A stretch of DNA of 64,000 nucleotides from Aculops lycopersici (GCA_015350385.1 WNKI01000001.1:11099302-11163301); one strand, 5' to 3'. Counted from the stretch's first letter, positions 1 to 11,700 are shown. Translations and numbers: made by a program. Notes: a model not told the origin generated them from the letters alone.

Positions 1-424
1 TGGCTCAAGTAATCATTGTGCACCAGAAACAAGTACGAGTAATAACAAGCGAGAGATAAGTTGCACAGAAGGCAGCAGTAGTAATGATAAAAGAAGGAGC
101 TCAATTGTATCATCGTCATCAATTGACAACAGCAACAACCATCAACAACGAACACCAAGTGCAACCTCACCTCCAACAAACATCACACTCGATGCCAACA
201 GGCAGGTTTACAGGTTCTGCGAGGATATCGATGAATCGGATTGTGACAAAAAGATCTCCATTTTGCAAGATAGGATTATGTCTCTGAGGCAAACCTACAT
301 GTCACTCAAAACAGAACTAGCTGATCTCGATAGGCGGCGGAAGAGGCCGAGGATAGAACGCTCAACAACGACAACAAATAATTCATCAGAGCATATCAAT
401 TGTAGTCTGATGTGTCGCAACTGA
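1..424 (+). CDS. ARID4-like (RBP1 family) C-terminal exon, partial
   Basis: The frame is open from the left edge (codons start at base 2) to a TGA at 422-424, giving about 140 residues of a protein that begins outside the window. The first ~75 residues are S/N/T-rich and look disordered. Next comes a compact helical stretch, VYRFCEDIDESD then ISILQDRIMSLRQTYMSLK, ending in a basic LADLDRRRKRPR motif. From memory this matches the extreme C-terminal helix of ARID4A/ARID4B, where a YxSLKxE..xIDRRRKR motif ends the protein. ARID4 proteins are chromatin-bound subunits of SIN3-HDAC complexes. None of the diagnostic domains (Tudor, ARID, chromo) is in view, so the call rests on the tail motif alone. 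A poly(A) signal follows at 791-796. Confidence 0.55.
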   Translation, partial: GSSNHCAPETSTSNNKREISCTEGSSSNDKRRSSIVSSSSIDNSNNHQQRTPSATSPPTNITLDANRQVYRFCEDIDESDCDKKISILQDRIMSLRQTYMSLKTELADLDRRRKRPRIERSTTTTNNSSEHINCSLMCRN

Positions 425-1035
425 CATCGACTAAACAAGAGGATTCTTATCATCATCATAAAACCTATCAAACGCTAACATTATTGTTGCTATTATTATT
501 ATTATCTTTAATACCATTATATTACTATTGTCATCATGATCACAAGGAGAGCTATTACATTTATTACTAATTTTAATGACATGCAACGCAGAACTAACAA
601 CATGTGACACTTGTTCTCATGTGTTGAAAACTATTTTTCAACAATCAACAAATCATATCATTTGTTTATTAGAGATGATGAACTATGGCATTTTGTCGGC
701 TCTAAAACGATGAACAGACAAGAATTGAAAGCAAGAACTGAAATGAAATCAACCAAATCAACAACAAGCAGTAATAAAGAGTATATAAAAAATAAACTTT
801 TTCATTAGAGTGAGTTTATATTTATTTCTTTCGGATCTGCCTAGAATAATTGTTATGCTCATATTTTACGGTGTCTCTTGATCTACAAGGACGAAAAATA
901 TCTCGATAAGTTCAGTCTGATAATCTCGAAGTTCTTAATAAAGAATTACTAGAGGTAACCAATTGAGTTCACCGGGATTATTCATTCTTTTCGGATTCCT
1001 ACTGACATGTTTTGGTGGTTGTGCGGGAGATTCCT
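425..1035. other. Convergent 3' flank between ARID4-like gene and orphan gene
   Basis: No conserved coding sequence is seen. AATAAA occurs on the + strand at 791-796 and 937-942, suitable for the ARID4-like transcript. The sequence is AT-rich with a short ATT run near 495-510. Confidence 0.5.
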
Positions 1036-1806
1036 CTATAGATGGAAGTTTCCGATCTGCTCTGTGACTCCCTCTAGATTTATTGCTAATGGGTTGCAAA
1101 TATTGTTGTTGTATATGCTATTTGCAACATTTTGTTGCGTTTGCTCATGCATACTGCACTGATTATTGAACTGACCATTGTTGGTTGGATCGTTGAGATT
1201 CTGCATATTGTTGTCGAATGTTTGGTTCCAAAGGGGATTTAATGTTACTAGATTAGGGCCGTCTTGGTTAGCTCCTGAGCTGAGAGGATTATGTTGTTGC
1301 ATGTGCTGATGTTGAAGTAAATGTTGTCCCATTGCCTGACTCGCTTGGTTATGACCCAAAACGGAGTAAGGTCTCGGATGTTGTTGAAAGTGATCATATT
1401 TGAGATTATCCTCACAAAACTGGCCGTTCGAGAGTAATCCTGACGAGCAACCACCTAAGGGCATGGGGCTAGATACTTGGCCACCTGACGTGTAGCCAGT
1501 TACATCGTTTGGGGCCGGATAACAGGGAAACCCAGTGGGTCCGTTGTTGTTGTTGTTGTTGTTGTTGTTCAAATTGATGAACCTGTGGGAGGCGAATGAG
1601 GGGATTTGAGAATCATTTGAGATGTCGTTTAGAGATTTCGATCGTAGTAGTTGCGGACTAGGCATTTCAACAAAATATTGCTGCTGTTGTTGGCCATGTG
1701 TGTATTCATGCTGATGAATTTCATTTGGATATTGATGATCTTGCATTTGAATTTGCATTGTTGATAGGCCGGCACTAGTCTGGCATCCAATTACCGTATC
1801 GGCCAT
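1036..1806 (-). CDS. Orphan N/Q-rich low-complexity protein
   Basis: This is an uninterrupted frame of 256 codons from the ATG at 1804-1806. The frame extends a little further upstream, but only to a TTG, and then meets an in-frame stop near 1904. The protein is rich in Q, N, H and S, with a pure asparagine run of about nine residues (1549-1569), a QQQQQ run and an LLRSKSLNDIS segment that looks like a phosphosite. No folded domain, signal peptide or membrane segment is visible. A TATA-like element lies about 80 bp upstream on the same strand, which supports an independent gene over a downstream exon of the AF10 gene. I do not recognise it. Composition suggests a disordered nuclear or RNA-associated protein, but that is a guess. 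Confidence 0.5.
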   Translation of the reverse strand: MADTVIGCQTSAGLSTMQIQMQDHQYPNEIHQHEYTHGQQQQQYFVEMPSPQLLRSKSLNDISNDSQIPSFASHRFINLNNNNNNNNNGPTGFPCYPAPNDVTGYTSGGQVSSPMPLGGCSSGLLSNGQFCEDNLKYDHFQQHPRPYSVLGHNQASQAMGQHLLQHQHMQQHNPLSSGANQDGPNLVTLNPLWNQTFDNNMQNLNDPTNNGQFNNQCSMHEQTQQNVANSIYNNNICNPLAINLEGVTEQIGNFHL

Positions 1807-1882
1807 TTGCTCGATGTATCCAACGTGCGCGTGTTTCAATATTAAATAGAGGAATGAGGTACCGGGGGAGGACGATAATAAG

Positions 1883-1893
1883 TGTATAAATAG
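1883..1893 (-). promoter_or_regulatory. TATA-like element upstream of the orphan gene
   Basis: On the minus strand the sequence reads CTATTTATACA. It lies 77-87 bp upstream of the ATG at 1806. This is a sequence match only. Confidence 0.3.
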
Positions 1894-1906
1894 ATCAGAT
1901 CATTTA

Positions 1907-2624
1907 GGTGGTTTAATTGAAATGATAATCCAAGTAAAGCTATTTCATTTTAGTAGATCATTGAAATTTATTATGGTTGATGTAATAATAACACGGCCTA
2001 GTGACGCGTCGTTGTGTTGCCTTTGTCTGCATCTGTTGAACTGGCAATGTTTACTTTCTGCACCACGCTTTTCTCTATGCCCAACCCGAGTGGCTTCAAC
2101 ATGAAGCCTTCAAGATTCTGAACTCAAAGCGTCCTACTGCTATGCGATAGCGGTGATAAATTTTGCGAACGAGACCTTTCACTATTTTTGTCCTCTACAT
2201 TGAATGACTCGGATCAAATATGGCTGCTTTTTGCGGTTGTTTCTGGTTTACAACTGTTTTTATCAACAATACTCACTTAATTTGTAATTGAATTGCCATG
2301 AAATATCGATGAAGTTGTGCTGGATCATTCCTTTGTGTATAAGATCATTTGTGGTCATGAAGAAAGTTTAACAACCTATAGCACGAATTCTGAATTTGAA
2401 TCAAAGTATTGGCTTATCTCGTGAGATGAGGAGATTCGAATCCTACAATCGAATGTAGTCAATGATGACTCTGGCGAAAAGATTCATGTGTTGTGTAGAA
2501 AATATTTACATGAGTTTATTGTTAAATGTCTGTATTTCTTAGTGTTTTTTTCACGAACAAACTGAAATTGTTTTGCTATGTCCAAGTTGCTTGCTTACAA
2601 TTTGCTCTGTGAAATCAATCATAA
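1907..2624. other. 3' flank of AF10/Alhambra gene
   Basis: No gene is recognised here. On the minus strand an AATAAA (TTTATT at 2515-2520 on +) lies about 105 bp beyond the AF10 stop and is the likely poly(A) signal. The rest is unremarkable mixed-composition DNA. Confidence 0.45.
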
Positions 2625-5600
2625 TTATTGTCTGGCGTGGAATGAGGAGCCTTGTGAGGTTGGTGGGCCCAAATGTGTCATGGGATTCATCGAAGGATAC
2701 ACATTCGGCATTGGGTATGGTGGCTGATTAACTGCAATAAGGCCAGCTCTATTACTTGAATTTTGTGCCATTAAGGCCCCAATTGGCGGCGAGGGTGTCG
2801 ATATCGACGAAACCTTGATACCTCCTACACTGGAATGCGGCTGACCAACCAGCGGACTGCTGCGATCCAGATAACCAGATAGACCCAGCGGGCCTCCGCC
2901 CAGTGTGTAAGGTGGGCCTGGAGGTTTGCTCATCATCGATCCCGGGCTAGAGATCGAGGAGGATAGTCCCTTTGGCGACTGGGTTAGTCCTGCTACAACT
3001 TGCTGGAAATTTGGGCTAGTGGCGTTGAGATGCTGTGTTAAAAGTGGACCCGGCATATCAAGTCGAGAACTCATGGCTGACAGTTGATCGCGTTTCATAG
3101 TAGCCTCGCGAACACGATTTGCTAATTTGTCATTTTCATTTCGTAAGACATACAGACTTCCGACCAACGAGGCTAAGTCGAAGTGCTGAGCTTGCTCTAG
3201 AACACATTTTGATAGGTTGTTCCACGTGTTGTCACGTAATTCCTCGAAAGCCTTACCAAGATCTTCGAGAGGATTGACTGGCGCGTTCTGGTCAGCTGGA
3301 GTCGAAGCGTATAATCTGGATAAGCTAGCTCGAGATAGTGAGGGTGCGCTCATTGGGTCAACGTTGATATAGGGTGAGAGATTCGGAGAGAAGTGATGCT
3401 TTGCATTCGGATCGAGTGATCCATCGTATGATGGCAAGCTACTCGTTAGCGGTAGCCGACCGTACATATGAGGGGTGTTGATCATCAGAGGACCTTGAGT
3501 GCCTGGACCCATCATGTTCGAAGACGATGGTAAATAGGGTTGTGACGCCAATGAGCTCAAAGGTGGTGGGATCTGTTGTTGCTCCGCGATAGACTGCTTG
3601 GAATCTGATTTCTTCTTTCTTGGTCTCTTTGCGGCACTAGGCTGACTGGTTGTAGGCTGAGCCACCAGCCCAGACTCATTGCTCGCAGATCTGGACTTTC
3701 TCTTTGACGGTGTAGCCGTAACTGGAGCTTTCTTGCCTACCTGTAGAGGTGGTAACGTCATAGAGAGCCCTTCACCACTACCAGTGGGACCTAGTATCGC
3801 ATTATCATTGGTAAGAACATTTTTACCCTTGCCACGCTTCGGTGTTGGGGTTGCGCTACCATTTGCTAGAGTTGTTGATATTGCTGCTGGTGCCGCGACA
3901 GGTATCGTCGCTGCCGCTTTTCTCGACCTGCTCGCCTTAGGTTTCGGTTCTGTCTTAGGTGCCTCAGGTGTAGCACTAGTTGCTGGCTTCTTTCTTGGAG
4001 TTTTTGCACCAGGTTTTGTTTTGTTGGTATCGGCTGTGTTAGTTACAGGCGGCAATGTGGACTGAGAATTTGATGTCGATGGCTGATTGTCACCAAGCGT
4101 ATTGCTGAACGGCTTAGCTAAATTTTGTATTGTTGGAGGATCTATGGTTTGATCCTGTAATGTCATTGGCACTACAGTCGATAATAAAGAGGCGCTTGAG
4201 TGGGTAGTCTTCTTGGGATCATGACGGGTATGAAGAGAGCCAGCTTGTCCAAGGGGCAGTGAAATGTTCGGTACCTCGCCGGTTGCTGGATGGCTTTGTT
4301 GAGTTGTACCTTTTAACATGGTAGTGCTTGAACCCGTTTTAGTCATAGGAGATGAGCCGGCTAATCGATTGATTAAATTGGGTGATATAAGAGCCGGCGA
4401 GGGGATATTCGTCAGGGTTGTAGATGTGGATGAGGTAGCTGCGTTTGAAGGCGTCGGCGAGGAGGTGCTAATTGATAAATTTGAACTTGGTAGCAATTGA
4501 GTGTCCAATTGTTTTCTCTTAGCATTGCCCCCACCTCTACTACTTATATCAGGGCTCGGTGAGAAATTGTACGCATCTTGCTTGGCTAAGAAAGATGGAT
4601 TTGAATTTGAGATTGAGTTTGTAGAGGTTGCTGTTGCTTGAGGAGATACAAGAGCATCACTGGCGCCCTTAGTCGCTCTCTTCTTCTTTTGAGGGGTCTT
4701 GCCGCCGCTCGAAGCACTCGATGAGCTTGTTGTCGTCTTATTGCTACTAGTTGATGTGTTCAACGAATCATCTGACTCTGAAGTTTTACTCAAGATAGAT
4801 AATGTCGTTGCTTTCGATGTTTGTATTTCCGAATTTGCTTTTGGACTTGATGACGAGGAAGTTGATGGGGTAGCTAAAGTGGGATTGGTGGAGGTGGTAG
4901 TTGTAGTTGGCATTGCTGGTTTGGTTACAGTCGATGTCGCTGTGGTTGCACTATTCTTGATGCTGTCTGTTGTCTTGTCATCTTTTCCAGATGTCCTATG
5001 ATTTCTAGAATCATTATCTTGACTAGAATCACTAGCAGAGTCCAACAAGGATGAGCTTGAGTTCAGTTTTCCAGAGGATGAATTTGAAGTATTGGCCGTG
5101 GGATTGGTGGATTGTTTCTTACTAGTCTTGGATTTCCTGAAATGGTGACGACAGAAGCCACAGTAAACTAAATCTCCCTTATTATTTCTATCCGTTTGCT
5201 CGCATAATAAACGAGCCTCTTGAGCGCAGGTTACATGAAAAGATTGTTTGCATCCATTTTTATGGCAATCAATCACAGCACCTCCACTAGATGCCGACGA
5301 GGAGTTCCCCTTCTCCGTGCATATGAAACAACTTTTAGTGAAACGTTCTGGTGGGACTTCCTCGGTTAATATTGGTTCCATGGTTTCAACATCCTTAAAT
5401 TTGACCTCGGGTATATAGAGCGCACAAACAACATGAGCCCACTTTCCGTTAGCCGTCTTCTTGAAAGCTCCACCTTTCGATGGACACAACTCGCAACTAA
5501 TGTCATCCTGACTGATGGCAGCCTCGCATCTTCGACAAAACCAATCGCCATCTGGAACCTTGAGAATTCCGTAGCAAGCTTTGTGGGCTGCTAGATTGCA

Positions 5601-5861
5601 CCCATCGCAATAGACCAACGGATTCTCTCGTGTTCCTTGTCCGTCAGTGCAGATCGAACAAGGATCTGACATGACTCTCTCCTGACTCATTGGAGTTGGC
5701 TTGTCTGTTTTTGCTGTCGTTGCTGCTGCTGTAGTTGTTATTGGGGTCGTTGATGATGCAGATGTTGCAGATGTAGATGCTGTTGCAGGCGAGGGTGAGG
5801 GGGTTGATTTGGACTTGGCAATGTTGTTTCCATCGGAACTACCAGCGAGAGCTATTGCCAT
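2625..5861 (-). CDS. Alh: AF10/AF17-type PHD-finger protein (Alhambra orthologue)
   Basis: A single exon of 1078 codons. After a ~60-residue S/T/A-rich leader comes a PHD finger (about residues 66-113: MSDPCSICTDG, ENPLVYCDGC, HKACYGI, WFCRRCE). It is followed by the zinc knuckle and extended PHD (about 120-242: CELCPSKGGAFKK, WAHVVCALYIPEV, CFICTEKG, FHVTCAQEA, YCGFCRHHF). The middle is low-complexity S/T/P with basic KKPATS-like stretches, perhaps AT-hooks. Near residues 865-930 is the OM-LZ region (EQAQHFDLASLVGSLYVLR followed by a leucine-repeat helix), which recruits DOT1L in AF10. The family reads unmodified H3K27 and promotes H3K79 methylation. Domain order and C-terminus are complete. 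The lack of introns is odd, because vertebrate and fly orthologues have many. A TATATAA-like motif lies about 25 bp before the ATG. Confidence 0.93.
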   Translation of the reverse strand: MAIALAGSSDGNNIAKSKSTPSPSPATASTSATSASSTTPITTTAAATTAKTDKPTPMSQERVMSDPCSICTDGQGTRENPLVYCDGCNLAAHKACYGILKVPDGDWFCRRCEAAISQDDISCELCPSKGGAFKKTANGKWAHVVCALYIPEVKFKDVETMEPILTEEVPPERFTKSCFICTEKGNSSSASSGGAVIDCHKNGCKQSFHVTCAQEARLLCEQTDRNNKGDLVYCGFCRHHFRKSKTSKKQSTNPTANTSNSSSGKLNSSSSLLDSASDSSQDNDSRNHRTSGKDDKTTDSIKNSATTATSTVTKPAMPTTTTTSTNPTLATPSTSSSSSPKANSEIQTSKATTLSILSKTSESDDSLNTSTSSNKTTTSSSSASSGGKTPQKKKRATKGASDALVSPQATATSTNSISNSNPSFLAKQDAYNFSPSPDISSRGGGNAKRKQLDTQLLPSSNLSISTSSPTPSNAATSSTSTTLTNIPSPALISPNLINRLAGSSPMTKTGSSTTMLKGTTQQSHPATGEVPNISLPLGQAGSLHTRHDPKKTTHSSASLLSTVVPMTLQDQTIDPPTIQNLAKPFSNTLGDNQPSTSNSQSTLPPVTNTADTNKTKPGAKTPRKKPATSATPEAPKTEPKPKASRSRKAAATIPVAAPAAISTTLANGSATPTPKRGKGKNVLTNDNAILGPTGSGEGLSMTLPPLQVGKKAPVTATPSKRKSRSASNESGLVAQPTTSQPSAAKRPRKKKSDSKQSIAEQQQIPPPLSSLASQPYLPSSSNMMGPGTQGPLMINTPHMYGRLPLTSSLPSYDGSLDPNAKHHFSPNLSPYINVDPMSAPSLSRASLSRLYASTPADQNAPVNPLEDLGKAFEELRDNTWNNLSKCVLEQAQHFDLASLVGSLYVLRNENDKLANRVREATMKRDQLSAMSSRLDMPGPLLTQHLNATSPNFQQVVAGLTQSPKGLSSSISSPGSMMSKPPGPPYTLGGGPLGLSGYLDRSSPLVGQPHSSVGGIKVSSISTPSPPIGALMAQNSSNRAGLIAVNQPPYPMPNVYPSMNPMTHLGPPTSQGSSFHARQ

Positions 5862-6218
5862 CTCTCAAGATTATAAGTTTATATAATGATGGGGTTGTTG
5901 TTGTAGTTGTGTGACAGCTTGTTAAAATAGCGGTGGAAGTTTTGGTTTGGGAAGCAAGTTTTTCGTGCGTTATGTTTCGCTCTCATTAGTTGAAATCTGG
6001 TGCTCTACTTTGCCGCCCTATTCATCCGCCTTTGATGAGTTTAGGTTTTGTTGTTTAAAAAAACAAGGCTGATATTGAATCGTTGCGGGTAAAATAATTA
6101 CCGCTAAATTAAAAAATTGCATCAAATTAGATGACACTTAGTTTCTCTATAAGTGTTTCTTGTTAATAGTGAGAGTGGAAGTTGATTCAATTCAAGTTGA
6201 CACTTCTCTTTGAAAATG

Positions 6219-6242
6219 TTGATGATGATGATGATGATGATG
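6219..6242. repeat. (GAT)n trinucleotide run
   Basis: About eight tandem GAT/ATG units with no interruption, in AT-rich DNA upstream of the AF10-like gene. Confidence 0.8.
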
Positions 6243-7578
6243 TCAGCACTGAAATTGTGCGAAGATGGTTAGACAATTTCAATATGCATCTTCACTTGCA
6301 CAGTTTTGGTACGAGAGATGAGAATAAATTCAGGTGCTAGCTAGTGATAATTAGTAGTAACTTTGATAAACTTGCACGAGTTTTGCAAAACTTTCTCTCG
6401 TCTTGTTGGTGTTGGTGGTGGTTTGCATGAAAATATGTTGCAACTGCAGCTCGAATATACATGCTGCTTGAGTGGGCCGCCCAAAAGTGAAGTGATAATA
6501 CTTCACGACTTTTTCATCTAGAACTTGGGGGTTTTAAATAAAATTATTATTAACTCTCCTTCTCTCTTGCAATCGTATAATAATTTGCAATCATTATCGA
6601 GTGGAATCGGTTGTCTAATTTGGGTCTCAAGCTTGCAAAGAGAGACAAATTGGCGACATTATAAGCGAGCGCGAGAGTGAGGGATAAATATTTTCTCAAC
6701 TGGTGCGCGAGTGGAAAATAAGTAAGAGTCAATTTCTCTATCTATCTCTGCGTGCATTGTTAATGCATCTTCTGCTCTGTAGCTTTTGCTGCTGCTGCTA
6801 CTTCTGCTCCTGTCGCTTCTTCTTCTTCTTCTCCTTGCAGCAGCAGCTTCTGGCTCCGTTGCTGCAGAAGCTTCTTGCGTGCTTCGGTGTACATTTATTT
6901 TCGCGCTGCTTTCGCAGAAGCCCAATGGGAAAAGCAATGGGCCGCCTGTCCGCTTTAGTCTGGTCGGCAGTCCGCAGTCCGCTCAACAACCATTACCGCA
7001 GAGCGCCAGTGGCAGAGTCGCTGCAGCGCAGCGAGAACTGAGACTGCCTCGCACTTGCGCTTGTGTGTTATGTTGGGCCGCCAATGGCGATGCCAGCTCA
7101 CGGCGCGCAGCGCCTGGTGGTCCCCATTGGAAAGTCAGGCAGAAGCAGTAACTATTTGGAGTACGGCGAGAAGCAGCTGGCCTAACGCAAACGTTGCAAT
7201 GGGCAAAACTACAGTCTGGCCCAGCGGCCTGCATGCAGCAGCAGCAAAACGAGTAGCGCCCAGTCAGCGAACGCAGGCAGCTGTTGTTGCGCGTCGTGCG
7301 CATTCTCCTCTGGGTGTGCCAAATGTATGTGGTGAAAGTTAGTCTGTTTTTCTACCGCTTGGATATGAGGCGACCTTGCATTCACATTGGAACAGCGCCA
7401 TCAGGGCCCAGCGGACCAAACGGATTTCATGAAGCTCGAAAACGAAATAGACCGGAGTTTTCCTGTGATCGCTTCGCTGTTGGCTCATCGTCCTCCACTT
7501 TGTAAAGTTCCCTGCTCCTCCTTCTCACTCTCCGCCTCGAATAGAATTGTGTTGCGCGACGCACAAGGGAACCCCAAA

Positions 7579-7579
7579 G

Positions 7580-7651
<72 letters not shown>

Positions 7652-7950
7652 GACGACGACGACGAGACGACGACGACGACGTACGACGACGACGACGACG
7701 CGACGCGTACGACGACGACGAACGACGACGACGACGACGACGNNNNNNNNNNNNNNNNNNNNNNNNNNNNNNNNNNNNNNNNNNNNNNNNNNNNNNNNNN
7801 NNNNNNNNNNNNNNNNNNNNNNNNNNNNNNNNNNNNNNNNNNNNNNNNNNNNNNNNNNNNNNNNNNNNNNNNNNNNNNNNNNNNNNNNNNNNNNNNNNNN
7901 AGAGAGAGAGAGAGAGAGAGGAAGAGAGAGAGAGAGAGAGAGAGCGAGAG
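7579..7950. repeat. Compound GA / GAC microsatellite spanning an assembly gap
   Basis: About 70 bp of uninterrupted (GA)n from 7581 is followed by (GAC)n with GTAC interruptions to 7742, then 158 Ns (7743-7900), then (AG)n to about 7950. The gap evidently fell inside the repeat, so its true length is unknown. Reading frames that cross it are artefacts. Confidence 0.95.
7743..7900. other. Assembly gap (158 N)
   Basis: A run of N inside the GA/GAC microsatellite. Confidence 0.99.
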
Positions 7951-8343
7951 AGGAGCCGCAGCAAAGTGGGCAACGCAACATTAGCGCGCCCAGCGAGCTG
8001 GTGCACCAAAACGAGAGCAGCGGCAGCAGCAATGGGCCAAAAAACTCGCTGCAATTGCCATAGGAAAAAGAGGCAAGCGACCGGCCAATGGAAAGAGCTG
8101 CGCGTTTGGCAGGCCAAAAGCTCGCTTGCAATACAGCGAGATAAAATGGACAATAGTGCACAAACCATGGGAGCCGCACATGGTAGGTTGAATGCACCAT
8201 TGCGCAATTACTACGCGTCCTTCGAAGAAAATTTCCCAACACGGGCGCGCTCGCTTTGCAACGCACGTCTGCTACCTCGGAGTCCATGGACTGAGGCCCA
8301 AGAGCTAGGGGCGCTCTTACTGTTATCATTAGGTCGTGGTTGT

Positions 8344-8372
8344 CGCTTTCGTTGTTGTTGTTGTTGTTGTTG
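8344..8372. repeat. (GTT)n trinucleotide run
   Basis: About nine TTG/GTT units, slightly interrupted at the right end. Confidence 0.7.
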
Positions 8373-8765
8373 TTATTGCAACAACTACTATTGCTGTTGC
8401 CATGGCTCATGGCTCAATGCTTTTGGCTTATGGTCAGTCTCACCGAAATTGCATACATAAACAAGGAGCAGATGCACGCCTCTAGGCCACACACGCAAAC
8501 AATCTTTCATCTTTGTTCGTAGCTTTAAAATTTGAGTTTAAATTCGAGCTCGACAAGAAGCGAGCAGGCGGCGCCTACGACCAAAAAGAGGCGCTGGTCA
8601 ATGGAGCTTTTTGCGAGAGATATGGTCCATCAAACTACTAGTAAATAACGACTACCTGTTGTTTGGATAGATATAACTAGAATGTTTACCTTATCACAGG
8701 TGATTTTATTTGGAAGTTTTAAGTTGTTGTTTTTTCTTCTCCAGTCATCGAATCGGCGAAAAGAA

Positions 8766-11700
8766 TCACGCCAAGTCGCCGCCCTCGTCGTCGGCCTTCG
8801 AATTTGGAGCGCTTTGGTCGATTTTGAGCAGCGCAGTCGGTGTTGGGGTCCGCGAGCTCGGAGTCATCGGGCTTCGCCTCGCGCCAGGTCCACTGGTCGC
8901 CGCCGCAACTAAACTGCTCGCACCTGAGCAACCGGAAGGCGGTCGCTCAAGGGTCGCGGTCTTGGAGACACCAGCTAGTTGCTGTTGTTGTTGCTGATTC
9001 GCGCCACTAGCTCCAATCAGCGAAGTGTTTGGATTACTTCCCTCGATGGAACTGCTGAGCTGATTCTCGATTGATTTGTAGCCAGAATCGTAGCGTCTAT
9101 TGAGTCGTTGGTGATAGTTGGACCAGTCGTCGTGTGAACAGGAGCCGTCGTGTAAAGTGGCCCTCAGTTTCCACAGGTCTCGACATTGACGCTCCAAGCT
9201 CGCCGAGTTTTGTGCAACCATTGAGCGCTCACCTGGTGCTCGTTGAAACTCCTCCTCCAATTCGCAAGACTCGCCACTAGCTGTTGTCTTTGTGGCAAGA
9301 TTTCCACTGCTACTGTCGCCTCCATCTAAACCGCCCCGTGAAGACGAAGCGGCGATAGCAGTATCAGAGATTTTGGTATCGGCTGGTGTCTCGAGTTTTG
9401 CCAACGAATCCGGAGAATATGGCGACTTTCTTCCATCCGTTAGCTCACCTGTTACTGCTGCCATGTCTCTTGGTTCGGATAGTTGGTGGCGAGCCAGCGC
9501 GGCTCTAGCTCCTGCGCCAATAGTCACCGGCGAGTCTCCGGAACTCGTCAGTCGACTTCCGTGTCGACGATTGGCGCGCAGACGGCTAAACAATCGGCGC
9601 TTCGAGATGCTACTTGAATGCGGAGCCAACGACATGAGACGCTCGCCGGAGCGGCCAAAGTCAGGCGACGGTGTCGAGGCATTCGATGAGCTGGTCGACG
9701 AGGAACTCAGGCGACCTCTTGCCGGTTTTGTGATGCCATGTCTCCCATTGAAAGCAAACTTGTCGAAGCTCGACGAAGCGCTCGACCTTGCAGAGTTGGA
9801 CGACGACGAAAGGGTCGTTGACGAGGGCGACCAGATTGCAGCCGAGGTGACGCCAAATTTGCTTGCTCCCTCCTCAGGTGGTTGCTGTTGTGCGGGTCTC
9901 GCTTGCTCTTGATGGTGTGAGCTGGACGCTTCAGTTGTCTGTTGGTCGACTTGCAGGTCCGATTCGTTAAGTTGCAAGAGTACGTCGTCGCTACCCGAGT
10001 TAAGTGAGTCTTGGCTCGCCACTTGGGCCGGCGGCAGTGCATAGGCTTCAGCTTTAGCGCTGCCAACTGCAACCTGTTTCGCTCCAACTTCCGCCGATGG
10101 CTTGGCGGCTGGCCTCACGCTCTCAAACGAGTCGGCCGATTGAACTAGAGAGCTTATCGAGGGCCGATGCGGCTGCTGTTGGGGCTGATTATCTGTTGTA
10201 TCCGCTACTACTGTTTGGTTGCTGGTCAAGTCGATGTCATTAGTGGCGGTTACCTGGGGCGCGAAAACGGAGGGAAGCTGGCGATTGTCCATCATGAGGC
10301 TAAGGTCGTCGTTTGGTTGCGTTAGTGATATTATTGAATCCGCTGTGTTATCTTCGAGCCAAAAAGACGATTGTCTAGTGATAGTCTGCGAGCTTCTCCT
10401 ACTCTCACTTGCATCCTGACTCAAAGGCATCCCACTCTGACCCGCCGCTTGATGGTTCTTCTCGAATAAAAGCCGGCCATTTGCCTTGTTGCTTGGCGAT
10501 CGCTGGGCAGCATGGGATTCCAATTGAACAGGTAGGGAAAATTTGCGACTTTGTTGGCAACAGTTGGCCAGGGGATCCGTTGAATTGATTTGACTACTTG
10601 CCGTTGTTATTGCGCCATTACCGTTTCCACTGTTCAAATGATTGGTGGGGCAGTCGCAAGCGCCGGAAGTTGAGTAGGACGACATGCAAGCGGGTGGCAT
10701 TTGATTGAGAGGGTGGTGATGATGGTGGTTGTGATGGTAGCTGTCGAGTCGGTGGTTGTGTTGTTGCTGATGGTAGGGGTTCATAACGAAGCTTCCCATC
10801 ATGAGATCAGTTTGGTGATTAGGGAAATTGCCATTCGCAAAGCTAACTGAGGGAAAGTTGCTTGTGGTTGGTGTGTTGGTGCAAGCACTTCCGCTCAACC
10901 CAATGCCGCTGCTGCTGCCTGCACTGGAGCTGGTGCAACCGCTACCGAGGACCTTGCTTCCGGTTGAGTAAAACTGCAACAATTGTTGTTGCTCAAACAG
11001 AGAACTTGGCTCCTGGTTATACAACTGACTCTGTCTAGCTATTTGATAGGCCAACTCAGCCCTCCCCTCCGGCCACTGACCGTCCGAAGCTATGGATGCT
11101 CTGTGGCAATAGGGTACCTGTGGCATTTGTTGTGTATTCTGTTGCTGCTGTTGCTCGTTCGTGCATTGATTTGATCTCGGGCCGGTAATGAGCTGGTTAT
11201 ATGGTGGAATCTGTGCTTGCTGTTGCATCGAGTGGCGCCGTTGGTCTCGCATCAGGCCAACCCTATCGCCCGCAATGGACATTCGACGAGGTGTGGCGCT
11301 TTTGGCAAAGGTGGGCGAGTGTTGATACTTCAAAGATCTTGTTGGGTCAATGTCCGAGGATGCAAAGCTCAGCGTCTCAATGGGCGACCTCTGACTTGGT
11401 CTTTTTCGGCCTCGCAACTTGTAGGGCCAAACTTGAGCAGGTTTTCTTGTTGGATCATTCAACTCTTCGATTTTATTTGTGGGACTTCGTGGAGGAGGTT
11501 GGTCCTCGACCGGAAACTGGCTCGGTGGCGGCGTTGGTGTTGGCTGACTCGGTTGTTGGACTAGTATTGGCATTGGGCTTCTTTGTTGAGCTTGGAGAAT
11601 GTTGTGAGCTTGCTGCTGTTGTTGTTGCTGGCAGGCACATGTGAGATCTTGGCACTGAGAGAATGTTGATTCAACTTCTTGTCGATGCTGTCGCTGGTGT

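Larger units (their letters stand above)
5862..8765. other. Gene-free spacer with microsatellites and an assembly gap
   Basis: No conserved protein is seen on either strand. It holds a GAT/ATG run (6219-6242), TTC/CTG-rich purine-pyrimidine asymmetric DNA (6785-6860), a GA/GAC microsatellite split by Ns (7579-7950) and a GTT run (8344-8372). It probably carries the AF10 promoter at its left end and the 3' flank of the large membrane-protein gene at its right end. Confidence 0.5.

Noticed and set aside
2431..2446. tRNA B-box-like GATTCGAATCC
   Set aside because: No complementary acceptor stem or proper A box could be fitted around it.
3679..4065. 128-codon plus-strand frame inside the AF10-like gene
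   Set aside because: Antisense of low-complexity S/T/A/K codons; no independent homology, and the minus strand is clearly coding.
7427..8410. Frames of up to 327 codons crossing the N gap
   Set aside because: They consist of RE/SL/DD repeats from the GA and GAC microsatellite plus Ns.
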